NCBI RefSeq assembly: GCF_963664415.1
Contig: NZ_OY761442.1
Span: 597,258-661,257 of the forward strand
DNA from: an uncultured Desulfobacter sp.
Lineage (GTDB): Bacteria > Desulfobacterota > Desulfobacteria > Desulfobacterales > Desulfobacteraceae
DNA length: 64,000 bases
Direction of reading: 5' to 3'
Shown here: piece by piece, positions 20,214 through 28,804 of the stretch
Layout of the letters: every line of letters starts with the position of its first letter
How positions within the stretch are numbered: the first letter of the stretch is position 1
Notes under the pieces: generated by a model
Databases searched by the model: none
Seen by the model: the letters and a program-made list of their open reading frames with translations, nothing else
Told to the model about the DNA's origin: nothing
Translations under genes and position numbers: made by a program

Positions 20214-20292
20214 GGGGTCGCCTCCTTTTAGTTTGGAGGCATTATATGGGCTCGCTGGGCGTGGCGGTAGATGGGGTTTAAATATCGCTTAC

Positions 20293-21078
20293 GGAACACT
20301 CGCGTATTTTCATCCCTGTCGATTGTATATGAATTCGAAGCTCGGGCATGATATTGATTATGCGGCCCGCATGACATTGGAAACGATCTGGCAGAGTTTT
20401 GTTCGTAACGGTGGTTTTTATCATGAGTCTGCCTGGAATTGTTTTGGTCCCTATCTGACCTTGCAGTTAGCCCATGCTTTTCTGTTAATCGGTGACACGG
20501 CTCGGATGGATGCTTGTTTACAATGGACTATCGGCAATGCAGGATATTCGAAAGTTACGCGTAGTTCCTCCAATGGTGAGATGTGGGATGTAGTTCAGGG
20601 CGGCTGGAACGAACAACATTGTCATTCTATAGAGGCAAATTTCCAGTCATTTCCGGCAAGAGAGTGGTGGTATATGGGAGATATTCCCCATGGCTGGGCG
20701 TGTGCAGAGTTTATGATGCTTATGCGCGATATACTCTTTTTCGAGGCTGATGAGGATCAAGATGGTAAAATTTTCATTGCTCCGGGTATCATGCCCCATT
20801 GGTTAGAAAGTGGCAATCGAATGATAACTGTAAAACAAGCTCCCACCATTTTTGGTGGTTCGTTTGGTTACGAGTTATCCCATTCCCCCCAAAGGAAAAA
20901 TATATTCATTAAAATCAATGAAATTCCCTCGCAGTATGTTGGCTATGTTTATCGTTGTCCTTTTGGTTCGAGAATCAAACAGGCGTTTGTTGAACGAAGC
21001 AATAATCTGGCAGTGATTGACGGAATGCATGTATATCTTCCACCAGGAACGCCTAAGGTTTCAATTACCTATGAATAA
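20293..21078 (+). pseudogene. C-terminal part of a probable glycoside hydrolase, 5' end lost at IS66
   Basis: Native sequence starts right at the IS66 end (20293). It encodes about 261 residues: YAARMTLETIWQSFVRNGGFYHESAWNCFG, then GEMWDVVQGGWNEQHCHSIEANFQSFPAREWWYMGDIPHGWA, then a beta-rich C-terminus. Trp- and Glu-rich helices followed by a beta sheet are typical of (alpha/alpha)6-barrel sugar-processing enzymes, but the family is not certain. The longer open frame that starts at 20011 is only read-through of the complement of IS66 and is not genuine. A normal stop at 21078 suggests the 3' end is native. Confidence 0.6.
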
Positions 21079-21111
21079 ATAGATTTCATGACAAGGACCA
21101 AAGTTTTTTTA

Positions 21112-21275
21112 TAACAGCCATGGGCTGACCTGGCCTATCAACACCCAGGCTCACCCCACAACAAAACATGAAAGTAATTTAACAACTTATTGGAACTTTC
21201 ATATAAACAGTTACGGGCTGACCTGGTTTTTTATTGTGGTTCAGCCCACAACGAAAGTTGAAAAATCTGAGTAGG
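21112..21275 (+). repeat. Two copies of a GGGCTGACCTGG hairpin repeat
   Basis: Copy I (about 21112-21172) and copy II (about 21205-21275) share GGGCTGACCTGG, then a variable AT-rich centre, then CAGCCCACAACRAAA or a similar end. Copy II can pair GGGCTGACC with GGTTCAGCCC. A third copy lies on the other strand at 42115-42196, beside the subtilase gene, sharing GTTGAAAAATCTGAGT with copy II. Confidence 0.6.
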
Positions 21276-21679
21276 TTACACAGCCTTTCTTATAAAAGCT
21301 TTATGAAAATATAGCTGTGTTTTGACCCAATATAAATTCCCTAAATCATGAATCTTAATTTTCATCAAAAGTCAAGATTAGATATTTACCCAAATCGACC
21401 ATCTAATTTCTGATTTCAACGTAAAATCAATTAATTAACTGCATTTGTCTTTCACCAATTTGGTGAAACATAAATCTTGTGAACCTTTTGAATTAACAGA
21501 GAAATAACATATTAGGTGGTGGATTTAGGTTTAGTGAATTGCTTTCCAAATTTTCAGTTTGAAAAGTTCATCAATGATAATCAGAAATGATTTCAATAGG
21601 CGAATCATACTCAACACATTGAACAGGTCTATTCTATTTTATTTTAGGGCGTTGGGGGATAGGGAGAGCCATATGTCTA

Positions 21680-21903
21680 ACATAAACGCTGTGATGCTTA
21701 TTACTGAAGGTGTTGGTTACTTCTGTTATTCCTGCCTGGTTTAAAACTTGGCGCAGCGACACTGAATACCATTATTGTGGGCCTTGGTATTACTTGTTTT
21801 CATCATGGATACCGCACGAATATTTGAGTGTTCAGAGAATATCGGATGACACAAGAACGGTTGATTTCTGGCAAATTCATTTACAAAGTCTTATTCCCTG
21901 AAT
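21680..21903 (+). pseudogene. Gene remnant of family related to 36211-36412
   Basis: About 150 bases align well with 36211-36352 (shared GTTGG-TACTT-TGTTATTC, TTGGCGCAGC, CTGAATACC, CATCATG). Both encode a similar peptide pattern (VIxxWxKxWRSxxEYLxRT). In this copy the open part reads through to 21901. Neither copy has a clear start. They are two decayed relatives of an unrecognised membrane-associated protein. Confidence 0.45.
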
Positions 21904-21956
21904 ATTCTTTACACTCGTCAACCATAATGATATGCAATTCATATAGATACTAAGAT

Positions 21957-22054
21957 GTTAACCGTTCCGGTTATCCGTTGATTCCTCATGATATGTGGTT
22001 AGATGTCAGAATGCTCAAGATAGCCGGACAATCGGAAAGCTACTTGTTAAGTGG
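21957..22054 (+). other. attC-like inverted repeat before the channel gene
   Basis: The outer boxes GTTAAC (21957) and GTTAAGT (22046-22052) enclose arms TTCCGGTTATCCG (21965-21977) and CGGACAATCGGAA (22026-22038), which are complementary at 11 of 13 positions, around a 48-base loop. The right box fits GTTRRRY; the left does not fit RYYYAAC exactly and the spacers are unequal. A candidate integron recombination site only. Confidence 0.4.
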
Positions 22055-23375
22055 TATTACAAATAAATGTAGGTGTTTTAGTGAAAGAAGAATTAAATCA
22101 AGAACAGTATCGTTTACTTCTAAGCTGCGCTACTAAAAATAATTTCGAAGAGTGGAATGAATATGTTTCAAATTCTAATGATATCATAAGACTACGAGAT
22201 GCAAATTTTGTAGGTCTAAGTTTTTCAGATACAATTTTTCAGAACAAAAAAGGCGAAGGGGCTGATTTATATAAAGCATCGTTCAAAGATGCATCCTTAT
22301 CAAATGTTGATATGTCTAAGTGTCACTTATGGGAAGCTGATTTTCAAGGCGCTAAGATTCGAGGATCAACATTCCAAGAAACAGATTTGCACCAAGCGAA
22401 TTTTGAAAATTCAGTATGTGCGCTTGTTGACTTCACATGCGCAAGCTTTCGAAAAGCAAATTTAACTTCAGTTGAATTCTTATCCTCAAATTTCTATGAG
22501 TGTGACTTTTCAAGATCTGACTTATCTGCCGCAAAATTTTTAGGAGGTGGGCATAATCCAGTGGTAAATCGAGAGCTACGATTCAATTTATGTGGTACTC
22601 TTTTTTGCAATGCTAAATTTACTAATACTACCTATTTTGATATCGCTTGTGTGTCAAAGAAAACAGATTTTCGATCAGTTAGTTTTGAGAATGCATGCTT
22701 TTCTGCTGGGCTACGTCAAACTTTACAATATTGCAACGTAAGCGGTGTTTTAACCCCACTCAGCAAGGGACAGATTCAGAAATTTTTTCTTTTTTCACAT
22801 TGTAGGGGAGCAACGCCAGAAAATCATCATTTGTCATTGCCTCAGGCAGATGCCGAAACAGGTACTTGAGATACCAGTACGGTTCCAGGCCATTGGATTT
22901 TGCAGTTTCTATCAGACTGTAAATTGCCGCACTCGCCTTTGCACCTTGAACCGTATCGGAAAACAGCCAGTTTTTACGACCGATGACAAAAGGTCGGATG
23001 GCATTTTCAACCAAATTGTTGTCCGGTCGAATGAACCCTTCCGTTGTGTATTGGATCAATCGGGGCCATTGGCCGAGGGTATAATTGATTGCCTTGCCAA
23101 GCAGGCTTTTGGGCGGAACCTTGTTTACTCTTTCATCTATCCACTTCTTAAACTCGGTAAGAATTGGAATCGCCTGGGATTGTCTCATATTGTACAATTG
23201 TTCCGCAGAAAGCCCTTGTTCCCGTGCTTCTTTTTCAATTTTATAAAGCTTGCTGATATACAACAATGCCGAACCGGCATTCCCGGAAGAATTCGCCTTG
23301 TTGCCAAGCGCTTTTGTTACCTCTTTGAACTTTCGACGAGCATGAACCCAACACCCAACATGAACAATATCTTTT

Positions 23376-24407
23376 GGCTCATGTTGCGTTTCAAGGTCTT
23401 ATTTGACCAAAAGTTCGACAAGCGAATGGAGCAGGGCCTTTCCCCGTTTGCCGACGTTATGAACGAACTCGAAAAAACCGAGATAGAACGGGAGCTTCTC
23501 TTGTGAGATGCCTCGATGAGGACGCAACCAACCACGTAGCAAGGACCAGAAGCCTTCCATGGTATTGACATGGACTTCATGGAAACCATCGCCATCCTCG
23601 TCTCTGGCGTATTCTCCAGCCCCGTGATTCACGCTCTTATGCTTGTACCCCCACTCGGTTAATCGATTGTAGATCGCATATTCATCAGTGTAAATCAAAG
23701 TCCCCGGCAAAACGGTCGACTTTACCAAGGGCTCAATAGTTACCCTGCGAACATTAGCAAGCATTTGAATCACTACCAGACCGCATCGCTGAATCATACC
23801 GAATACAGGTGGTTTCTCTTTTTCCAATGTACCCCGCCCACGAGCACCTCGTAAACGATTTCGACGGCCTTCCCTGCCTTTTCGGGCTACTGCTTCGGGA
23901 TTGCCTTTATGCCCTGCTACAATGTAGACCTCATCACATTCAACTTCGTCTCCAAGGGTTACTTGAGGCTTTTTTTTATCACGCCTTCACGAAGTTGGGT
24001 GGTCATCCTTTGAACATCAGTGCGGTCCAGGTCCAGTTCTTTGGCAATTTGCTTGCTGGACAAGTTCAACCCCATGAAATACAGACACAATATCCATACC
24101 TTGAGGGGTTGGTGATGTCCAGCGAAGATGGTGCCTGTAAGGTCATCAAACCGTTTGCCGCAATTTTTACATTCATAACGTTGTCTGGCAGGTTCTTTTT
24201 CATCAAAACCCCTTTTGATTATTCGTTTGGAATCACAATACGGACATTGACGTCCTTCCGGCCAGCGCAACTCCCGAACAGTGTTGTAACATTGCGTATC
24301 ATCAATCAGAGTCTTTATGTTTACTTGCATCCGTTGGGCCCCTATGGTGAATTGGGTCAAAAAGTTCACCATCTAACATTTCAAGCCCCTGATACGCAAC
24401 ATGAGCC
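23376..24407. mobile_element. IS1595-family element, copy 1 (1032 bp)
   Basis: Inverted ends begin GGCTCATGTTGCGT (23376) and end with ACGCAACATGAGCC (24407). Target duplication TATCTTTT at 23368-23375 and 24408-24415. A virtually identical copy is at 61191-62222. It sits inside the IS66 tnpC. The transposase is encoded on the minus strand in two overlapping frames. Confidence 0.93.
23399..24372 (-). CDS. IS1595-type (ISXO2-like) transposase, two frames joined at an A8 run
   Basis: The first frame (24372 to 23959, 137 residues) has the zinc ribbon CPYCDSKR...CKNCGKRF and a helix-turn-helix and ends at KKSLK. At about 23966-23973 the minus strand reads ATA followed by a run of A (eight A in total) and GCC. 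A -1 slip there continues KPQVTLGDEVECDEVYIVAGHKGNPE and then IYTDEYAIY...HVNTMEGFWSLLRGWLR down to 23399. The DDE residues are split between frames, so the enzyme requires the slip. The run is unchanged in the second copy, which favours programmed frameshifting over decay. Confidence 0.85.
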
Positions 24408-24623
24408 TATCTTTTTTGGTATCCAGGAAATCATATCCAGCATATCCGTCCGTCTGGACGATGCCCTTATAACCGTTCAAAAATGTTGAAACCACATCCC
24501 CCGACCTTGTCGGATGATATTCGAACAAGATAATCGGCTTGCCTGGTGGCCCGCCCCTGAAAATCCACATATAAGATTTGGATTTGCGGGGTCCTTTTAA
24601 AACTTGAAGAGGCGTTTCATCAA

Positions 24624-26729
24624 CACGGATTTTCATGTCATGCTAAAACCCTAAAATTTATGTCGTAATTTTCAACCACTTCTGTGTAAACCCAATAAAA
24701 ACAGACGTATTGCTATAGATCTACGCTAAATTTGTTCAAAAATTAGGGCTATTTTATACTACTAGTATCTTGATATTGATTGGAAAAATGTTTATCGTGA
24801 TGCACAAAATGACGGTTTTTAGGTGATATTGCAGTGTTTTTCTTGAATTTTTTCAAATTTTGTGATTTTAATCAATTTTAACAAATGCGTATCATGACAT
24901 TAATTGACCCTAATTTTGGTGCCGTATGGAACCCGAACATTTTTTTTGTCGACCACAAAATACCGCTCAAAAAAAGTACGAAGCTCTTCGTGCTTTTTAT
25001 GTCGAAAAACGTCAAGCCGAAGACGTTGCCAAACAATTTGGCTATAAGTTGAGTTCATTCTATTCTTTAACCCGTGATTTTAAGAAAAATCTGTCGCAGG
25101 AAAATCCTGATCAGCATTTTTTTATTTCCAAACCAGCTGGCCGTAGACCTAAAGACGATACCAGCGAAACCAATCAATACATTATTGATTCTCGGAAAAA
25201 TTATCTTTCAGTGCCTGACATCAAGGCCGCTCTTGATGCTCAGGGAGAAACTGTTTCTGAAGGATACATTTACAATCTACTCAAAAAAGAAGGATTCGCC
25301 CGACTTCCCCGCCGAAAAAGCACTACTCGTGAAAAGACAAGCGCTTCATTGAAAATAGAAGCACCGAAAAGTTATATGTTGGATTTTGCGCCTGAGTCAT
25401 TTACCGGGCAAAATAGTTTTGGTGTGTTGTGTCTACTGCCATACCTGCAACAATATAGCATTGACAGGCTTATCCAAAATTCAAATTATCCGGAAACAGG
25501 CACAATAAACAGACTATCATCAATCCTGTGTTTCGTTGCCCTTAAATTGTCTAATGTCCGCAGATACTCTGCTGATGATATTTGGTGTATGGATAGAGGA
25601 TTGGGGTTATTTGCCGGTTTGAATGTTCTTCCAAAAACTAGTTGGTACACTTCTTACTCTCATCGAATCACCAGTGAAATGAATAAAGAATTTCTCAAAG
25701 GGCTGCATCAAATATTGCTTCACGAAGGATTGCTTTCAGATACGTCCAATATTGATTTTACAACAATTCCGTATTGGGGAGACGATTCCCACCTTGAAAA
25801 TAATTGGTCAGGAACACGGAATAAAGCGTTGGCAAGCATAGCTGCTGTATTAGCACAAGATCCAGATTCCGGTATCATTACATATGGCGACACTAATGTC
25901 AGGCATCAGCAAAAAAATCAAGTCGCAATTGAGTTCCTTGATTTTTATAATGCTAACAGCGGCAACGATCTGAAATACTTGGTTTTCGATAGCAAATTCA
26001 CCACTTATGAAAATCTTGCCAAGCTTGGCAAAGAAATAAAATTTCTTACCATCCGAAGAAGGGGAAAAAAGATAGTCGAAGAACTTAGCCAAAAGTTGCC
26101 TTCATCATGGAAAAAAGTTAGAGTCACAATGGCAAATGGCAAAGGCCGAAACTTAAGAGTTAATGATGAAAAGATATTTCTAAAAGATTATGGTGGTGAG
26201 GTGCGGCAAATAGCAATAACAGGGCATGGTAAGATTAAACCAGCTCTATTAATAACAAACGATTTCGATAAACCCTGCGACAAGTTGATTAGAAAATATA
26301 CAAGAAGATGGTTGGTTGAAAAAGGCATTTCAGAACAAATTGAATTCTTTCATCTAAACAAAGTATCATCATCAATGGTTATTAAAGTAGATTTTGATCT
26401 TACAATGTCCATACTTACACACAATTTGCTACGACTCTTTGCTATGGATTTACCTGGTTATTCGCATATCAGTGATTATTCTCTCTATAAAAAATTTCTT
26501 GCAATGACTGGGAATGTACAAATTGAAGCTGATCAGGTAACAATCAAAATTAAGAAAAAAAGAAACCTACCCTTACTGCTCACAACAATGCAAAAATTTA
26601 AAAAAATGAGGCTCAGATTTTTTGAAAATAAAACGTTCTCTGTTATTGGGGACAGCACAACTTGAGTGTGGATTTTGGCAAAATTATTTTCTGAAAGTAG
26701 GGTTTCTTAGCGTACCATGAAAATCCGTG
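24624..26729. mobile_element. IS4-superfamily element (2106 bp) nested in IS66
   Basis: Perfect 14-base inverted ends CACGGATTTTCATG (24624-24637) and CATGAAAATCCGTG (26716-26729), with weaker similarity for about 15 more bases. Flanked by the exact 5-bp duplication ATCAA (24619-24623, 26730-26734). It contains one transposase on the plus strand. About 290 bases before the gene are AT-rich and non-coding. I cannot name the IS family. Confidence 0.9.
24926..26665 (+). CDS. DDE transposase with N-terminal helix-turn-helix (IS4 superfamily)
   Basis: A 579-residue protein. Residues about 20-160 contain a helix-turn-helix of the kind seen in transposase regulators (KNYLSVPDIKAALDAQGETVSEGYIYNLLKKEGFARLPRR). 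Catalytic motifs are IDFTTIPYWGDD (first Asp), YLVFDSKFTTYENL (second Asp) and YTRRWLVEKGISEQIEFF, giving the Y-x2-R-x3-E signature. It is intact and is the only gene in the element. ATG 24926 was chosen because the protein begins there in a single open frame. Confidence 0.85.
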   Translation: MEPEHFFCRPQNTAQKKYEALRAFYVEKRQAEDVAKQFGYKLSSFYSLTRDFKKNLSQENPDQHFFISKPAGRRPKDDTSETNQYIIDSRKNYLSVPDIKAALDAQGETVSEGYIYNLLKKEGFARLPRRKSTTREKTSASLKIEAPKSYMLDFAPESFTGQNSFGVLCLLPYLQQYSIDRLIQNSNYPETGTINRLSSILCFVALKLSNVRRYSADDIWCMDRGLGLFAGLNVLPKTSWYTSYSHRITSEMNKEFLKGLHQILLHEGLLSDTSNIDFTTIPYWGDDSHLENNWSGTRNKALASIAAVLAQDPDSGIITYGDTNVRHQQKNQVAIEFLDFYNANSGNDLKYLVFDSKFTTYENLAKLGKEIKFLTIRRRGKKIVEELSQKLPSSWKKVRVTMANGKGRNLRVNDEKIFLKDYGGEVRQIAITGHGKIKPALLITNDFDKPCDKLIRKYTRRWLVEKGISEQIEFFHLNKVSSSMVIKVDFDLTMSILTHNLLRLFAMDLPGYSHISDYSLYKKFLAMTGNVQIEADQVTIKIKKKRNLPLLLTTMQKFKKMRLRFFENKTFSVIGDSTT

Positions 26730-27499
26730 ATCAATACCGATCATGGGGTTGGCCAAAACGTCATCCTTCATCATGCCGATGAGAATTTCACAGGCATCAG
26801 CCACCTTCATGCCCCAGTTACACATGGTTGACCTGGCAAGCTCAATGCCGATCCTGGCAAACTGCTTTTCTTGACGATAAAACGGCAAAGCATCTGCAAA
26901 TTTGGCGGTCAGGATATGGGCAAGCAGTCCTGGAGTGGCAATACTTTTGGGAATAATCTGATCCGGCATCCTGGCAATGGATACCGTGGGGCCGTCATCT
27001 TCAACACCCTCGCAGTTTTTGCAAGCATATTTATATCGGATATTTCGAATCCCCCTGCCCTTGGCAGGGATGTACTCAAGTTGTTCAGAGACTTCTTCAC
27101 CGATTTTATCTTTCAAACAGCCACAATTGCATTTTCTGTCATCCTCACTGAGTTTATGAACAGCATCTACACGGGGAAGATCTGCCGGCAGTGGTTTGCG
27201 GCCACGTTTTTTGCGGGCATGCTCAGTAATGGTGACGGTATCGTCCTCATTCAGGATCGGAAGCTCAGGCTCCGGCATATCAAAAAGAGACATTTGTTCG
27301 CCATCTTTGGGCGTTTTTTCTGATTTGCGACCAAAAAGCCTGTCCTGGAGGGATTTAATCTGCTCTTGAAGAATTATGTTCTCATCAAACAAATTCAAGG
27401 CGATGTCTTTGACTTCATCCAGGCTTTCAGCGTTTTTGAGAGTGTCTCTTGTCATACGCTGTATATACCATAACCACGGGGTTTTTCATAGTTTTCCGC

Positions 27500-27847
27500 C
27501 TAAAAAATCATAGAGTATTTTAGGGGCTTATGAGCCTGATTTATATTCAATCCCTCGACCAGCCAGGTCAGTTCCCGGCTGGTGATATTCATGACCTCTT
27601 TTGATGAATTCGGCCATTTGAACCGGTCTTTCTCAAGGCGCTTTTGCCACAGGCAAAAACCGTTTTTATCCCAGTATAAAATTTTTAAAATGGTTTGTGC
27701 CCGGTTGCAGAACACAAACAGGGATTCTGAAAATATATCCAACTGCATTTGCTCACTCACGATAACGGCAAGGCCGTTAATCGCTTTGCGCATGTCCGTC
27801 GTGCCCAGAGCCAGATAGACTTTTGTGTCCGGTGCAAAGTTCATCAT
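27500..27847 (-). CDS. tnpB: IS66 accessory protein TnpB, copy 2
   Basis: 115 residues, almost the same as the copy-1 protein (differences such as LALGTTDMRKAINGLAVIVSEQM). It keeps LYWDKNGFCLWQKRLEKDRFKWP. It is intact and its start overlaps the TnpA stop. Confidence 0.92.
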   Translation of the reverse strand: MMNFAPDTKVYLALGTTDMRKAINGLAVIVSEQMQLDIFSESLFVFCNRAQTILKILYWDKNGFCLWQKRLEKDRFKWPNSSKEVMNITSRELTWLVEGLNINQAHKPLKYSMIF

Positions 27848-28164
27848 GAGATGGATTTCAAGGTCGCAAGAACTCTTTCAAGTGTCTCGCTGGTGAAGCC
27901 GTCCGGGATTTCTATTTGAACCCCCTGGCCAAGGTTTAACTTTAATCCGGTCCTATGAATATTGGCGGACATCGGCAACTGGATAAATTCTACAGGAAGG
28001 TTTTGTCGTTTAAATTTTCTTTTCCAATATGTGAACCTGTCTTTGGACAGGTCATTGCGTCTGCAATATTCTGTTTGAGTCAGCCCTGACGCCGCCCAGC
28101 GCTCGATGTTTGATTTCCAGTATCTGTTAAGTTTTTCATTTGTTTCTTTCCTTGATTTTGGCAT
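27844..28164 (-). CDS. tnpA: IS66 accessory protein TnpA, copy 2
   Basis: A 106-residue helix-turn-helix protein, near-identical to copy 1 (WAASGLTQTEYCRRNDLSKDRF). It is intact and is the first gene of the element read from the right end. Confidence 0.9.
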   Translation of the reverse strand: MPKSRKETNEKLNRYWKSNIERWAASGLTQTEYCRRNDLSKDRFTYWKRKFKRQNLPVEFIQLPMSANIHRTGLKLNLGQGVQIEIPDGFTSETLERVLATLKSIS

Positions 28165-28691
28165 GGGGTGTCGCCTCCTTTAAGTTTGGAGGCATTATAT
28201 GGCACCGTTAGGCGTGGCGGTAGATGGGGTTTAAATATCGCTTACATTGCAACCGCCGACACAACTGGGTTGATTGGTATGATAAACAAGGAGATGTCCT
28301 ATCAACATTTGTTAAAATATTTTGGTATTTCTCAGACTATGGGCGATCTCCTATGCAGGTAATAAAGTCATTTTTCAGTATCTGTATGTTTTTTGCAGTT
28401 CTATACTTCTTCTTTCCTGCATTAATTTTAAACTTAGACCCTTGGCAGCCGATACGAAGTGTTTATTTCTCAATAGTAACAATGACTACATTAGGTTTTG
28501 GTGATATGTATGCTTCACCAGATAGCTGGTTTGCCCAATGTCTATTGAGTATTCATGTATTATTTGGCTATATATTGTTAGGGGCATTAATTACTGTTCT
28601 ATCCAATTTGTTTGCATCTGATGGGCCTGCTCAAGGATTGGTTAAACACCCAACAAGGCCTCTTAAAATGAGAATTAGTGTAAAGAATATC

Positions 28692-28792
28692 ACTTAACAA
28701 AACTTTTGCAGCCGACCGCAAAAAGCCGCGGCCGCTGAAAAGTACGTTCAATTCAGACATACGCGGCCGCTTAACATACGTTAAAATATTAG
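28692..28792 (+). other. attC-like site between channel gene and reverse transcriptase
   Basis: It begins ACTTAAC, an exact RYYYAAC box overlapping the channel stop codon. Then come GCAGCCGACCGC, a GC palindrome GCGGCCGC, a loop, a second GCGGCCGC followed by TTAACATAC, and GTTAAAA as the right box (one mismatch to GTTRRRY). The arms AGC..CCGC and GCGG..GCT pair with extrahelical bases as in true attC sites. The best of the attC candidates. Confidence 0.55.
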
Positions 28793-28804
28793 AGAATAAA
28801 CAAT

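Larger units (their letters stand above)
17938..20292. mobile_element. IS66-family element, copy 1 (2355 bp), no target duplication
   Basis: The ends are inverted repeats: GTAAGCGGTGTTTTAACCCC at 17938 and the complement of GTAAGCGATATTTAAACCCC at 20292. It contains the three IS66 genes in order on the minus strand, all open. The flanks differ (AGACGTAC on the left, GGAACACT on the right), so the expected 8-bp duplication is absent. The left flank is the 3'-cut membrane-protein gene and the right flank is the 5'-cut hydrolase. This fits a deletion or recombination between IS66 copies. Confidence 0.9.
21079..22050. other. Long non-coding stretch with three kinds of repeats
   Basis: No convincing gene. 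It holds two copies of a hairpin-forming repeat (21110-21170 and 21205-21275), an AT-rich stretch without clear structure (21290-21600), a segment 21609-21675 related to 11122-11185, a gene remnant related to 36211-36352 (21680-21833), and an attC-like inverted repeat (21957-22054). Confidence 0.6.
22760..27455 (-). pseudogene. tnpC: IS66 TnpC of copy 2, split into three parts
   Basis: The N-terminal part is 26735-27455 (start MTRDTLKNAESLDEV), the middle part 24416-24623 (DETPLQVLKGPRKSKSYMWIFRGG...GYAGYDFLDTKKD), and the C-terminal part 22760-23367 (LYISKLYKIEKEAREQ...NVKKEKISESVPC). The breaks coincide with the IS1595 and IS4-like elements and their duplications. The sequence is about 95 percent like copy 1. 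The transposase is inactivated by the insertions, but copy 1 could in principle act in trans. Confidence 0.92.
22738..28245. mobile_element. IS66-family element, copy 2, carrying two nested insertions
   Basis: The ends match copy 1 (GTAAGCGGTGTTTTAACCCC at 22738; complement at 28245), and both sides have the exact 8-bp duplication ATTGCAAC (22730-22737, 28246-28253). The total is 5508 bp. Removing the IS1595 element with its duplication (1040 bp) and the IS4-like element with its duplication (2111 bp) leaves 2357 bp, within 2 bp of copy 1. It inserted into the channel gene before the nested elements arrived in its tnpC. Confidence 0.93.
22081..28697 (+). pseudogene. Pentapeptide-repeat potassium-channel-like protein, split by IS66
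   Basis: Joining 22081-22737 to 28254-28697 (removing IS66 and one ATTGCAAC copy) gives one in-frame protein of about 367 residues (377 from the alternative GTG 22051). The first 210 residues are pentapeptide repeats of the A(D/N)Lxx type (ADLYKASFKDASLSNVDMS). The joint reads LRQTLQYCN-RRHNWVDWYDKQ, then FWYFSDYGRSP, two membrane helices and a pore filter TMTTLGFGDMYA, ending ALITVLSNLFASDGPAQG. This is the known pentapeptide-Ion_trans_2 architecture. The start at 22081 has an AGGTG box. Flanking attC-like repeats suggest it was a cassette. The channel is presently inactivated; the 3' part from about 28224 is only a fragment. Confidence 0.88.

Noticed and set aside
20011..20292. 5' part of the open frame that leads into the hydrolase fragment
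   Set aside because: It is the complement of IS66 tnpA and the IS end; native hydrolase sequence starts only at 20293.
23809..24489. 226-codon plus-strand open frame (also at 61624-62235)
   Set aside because: Antisense of the IS1595 transposase; both copies keep it only because the element is duplicated.
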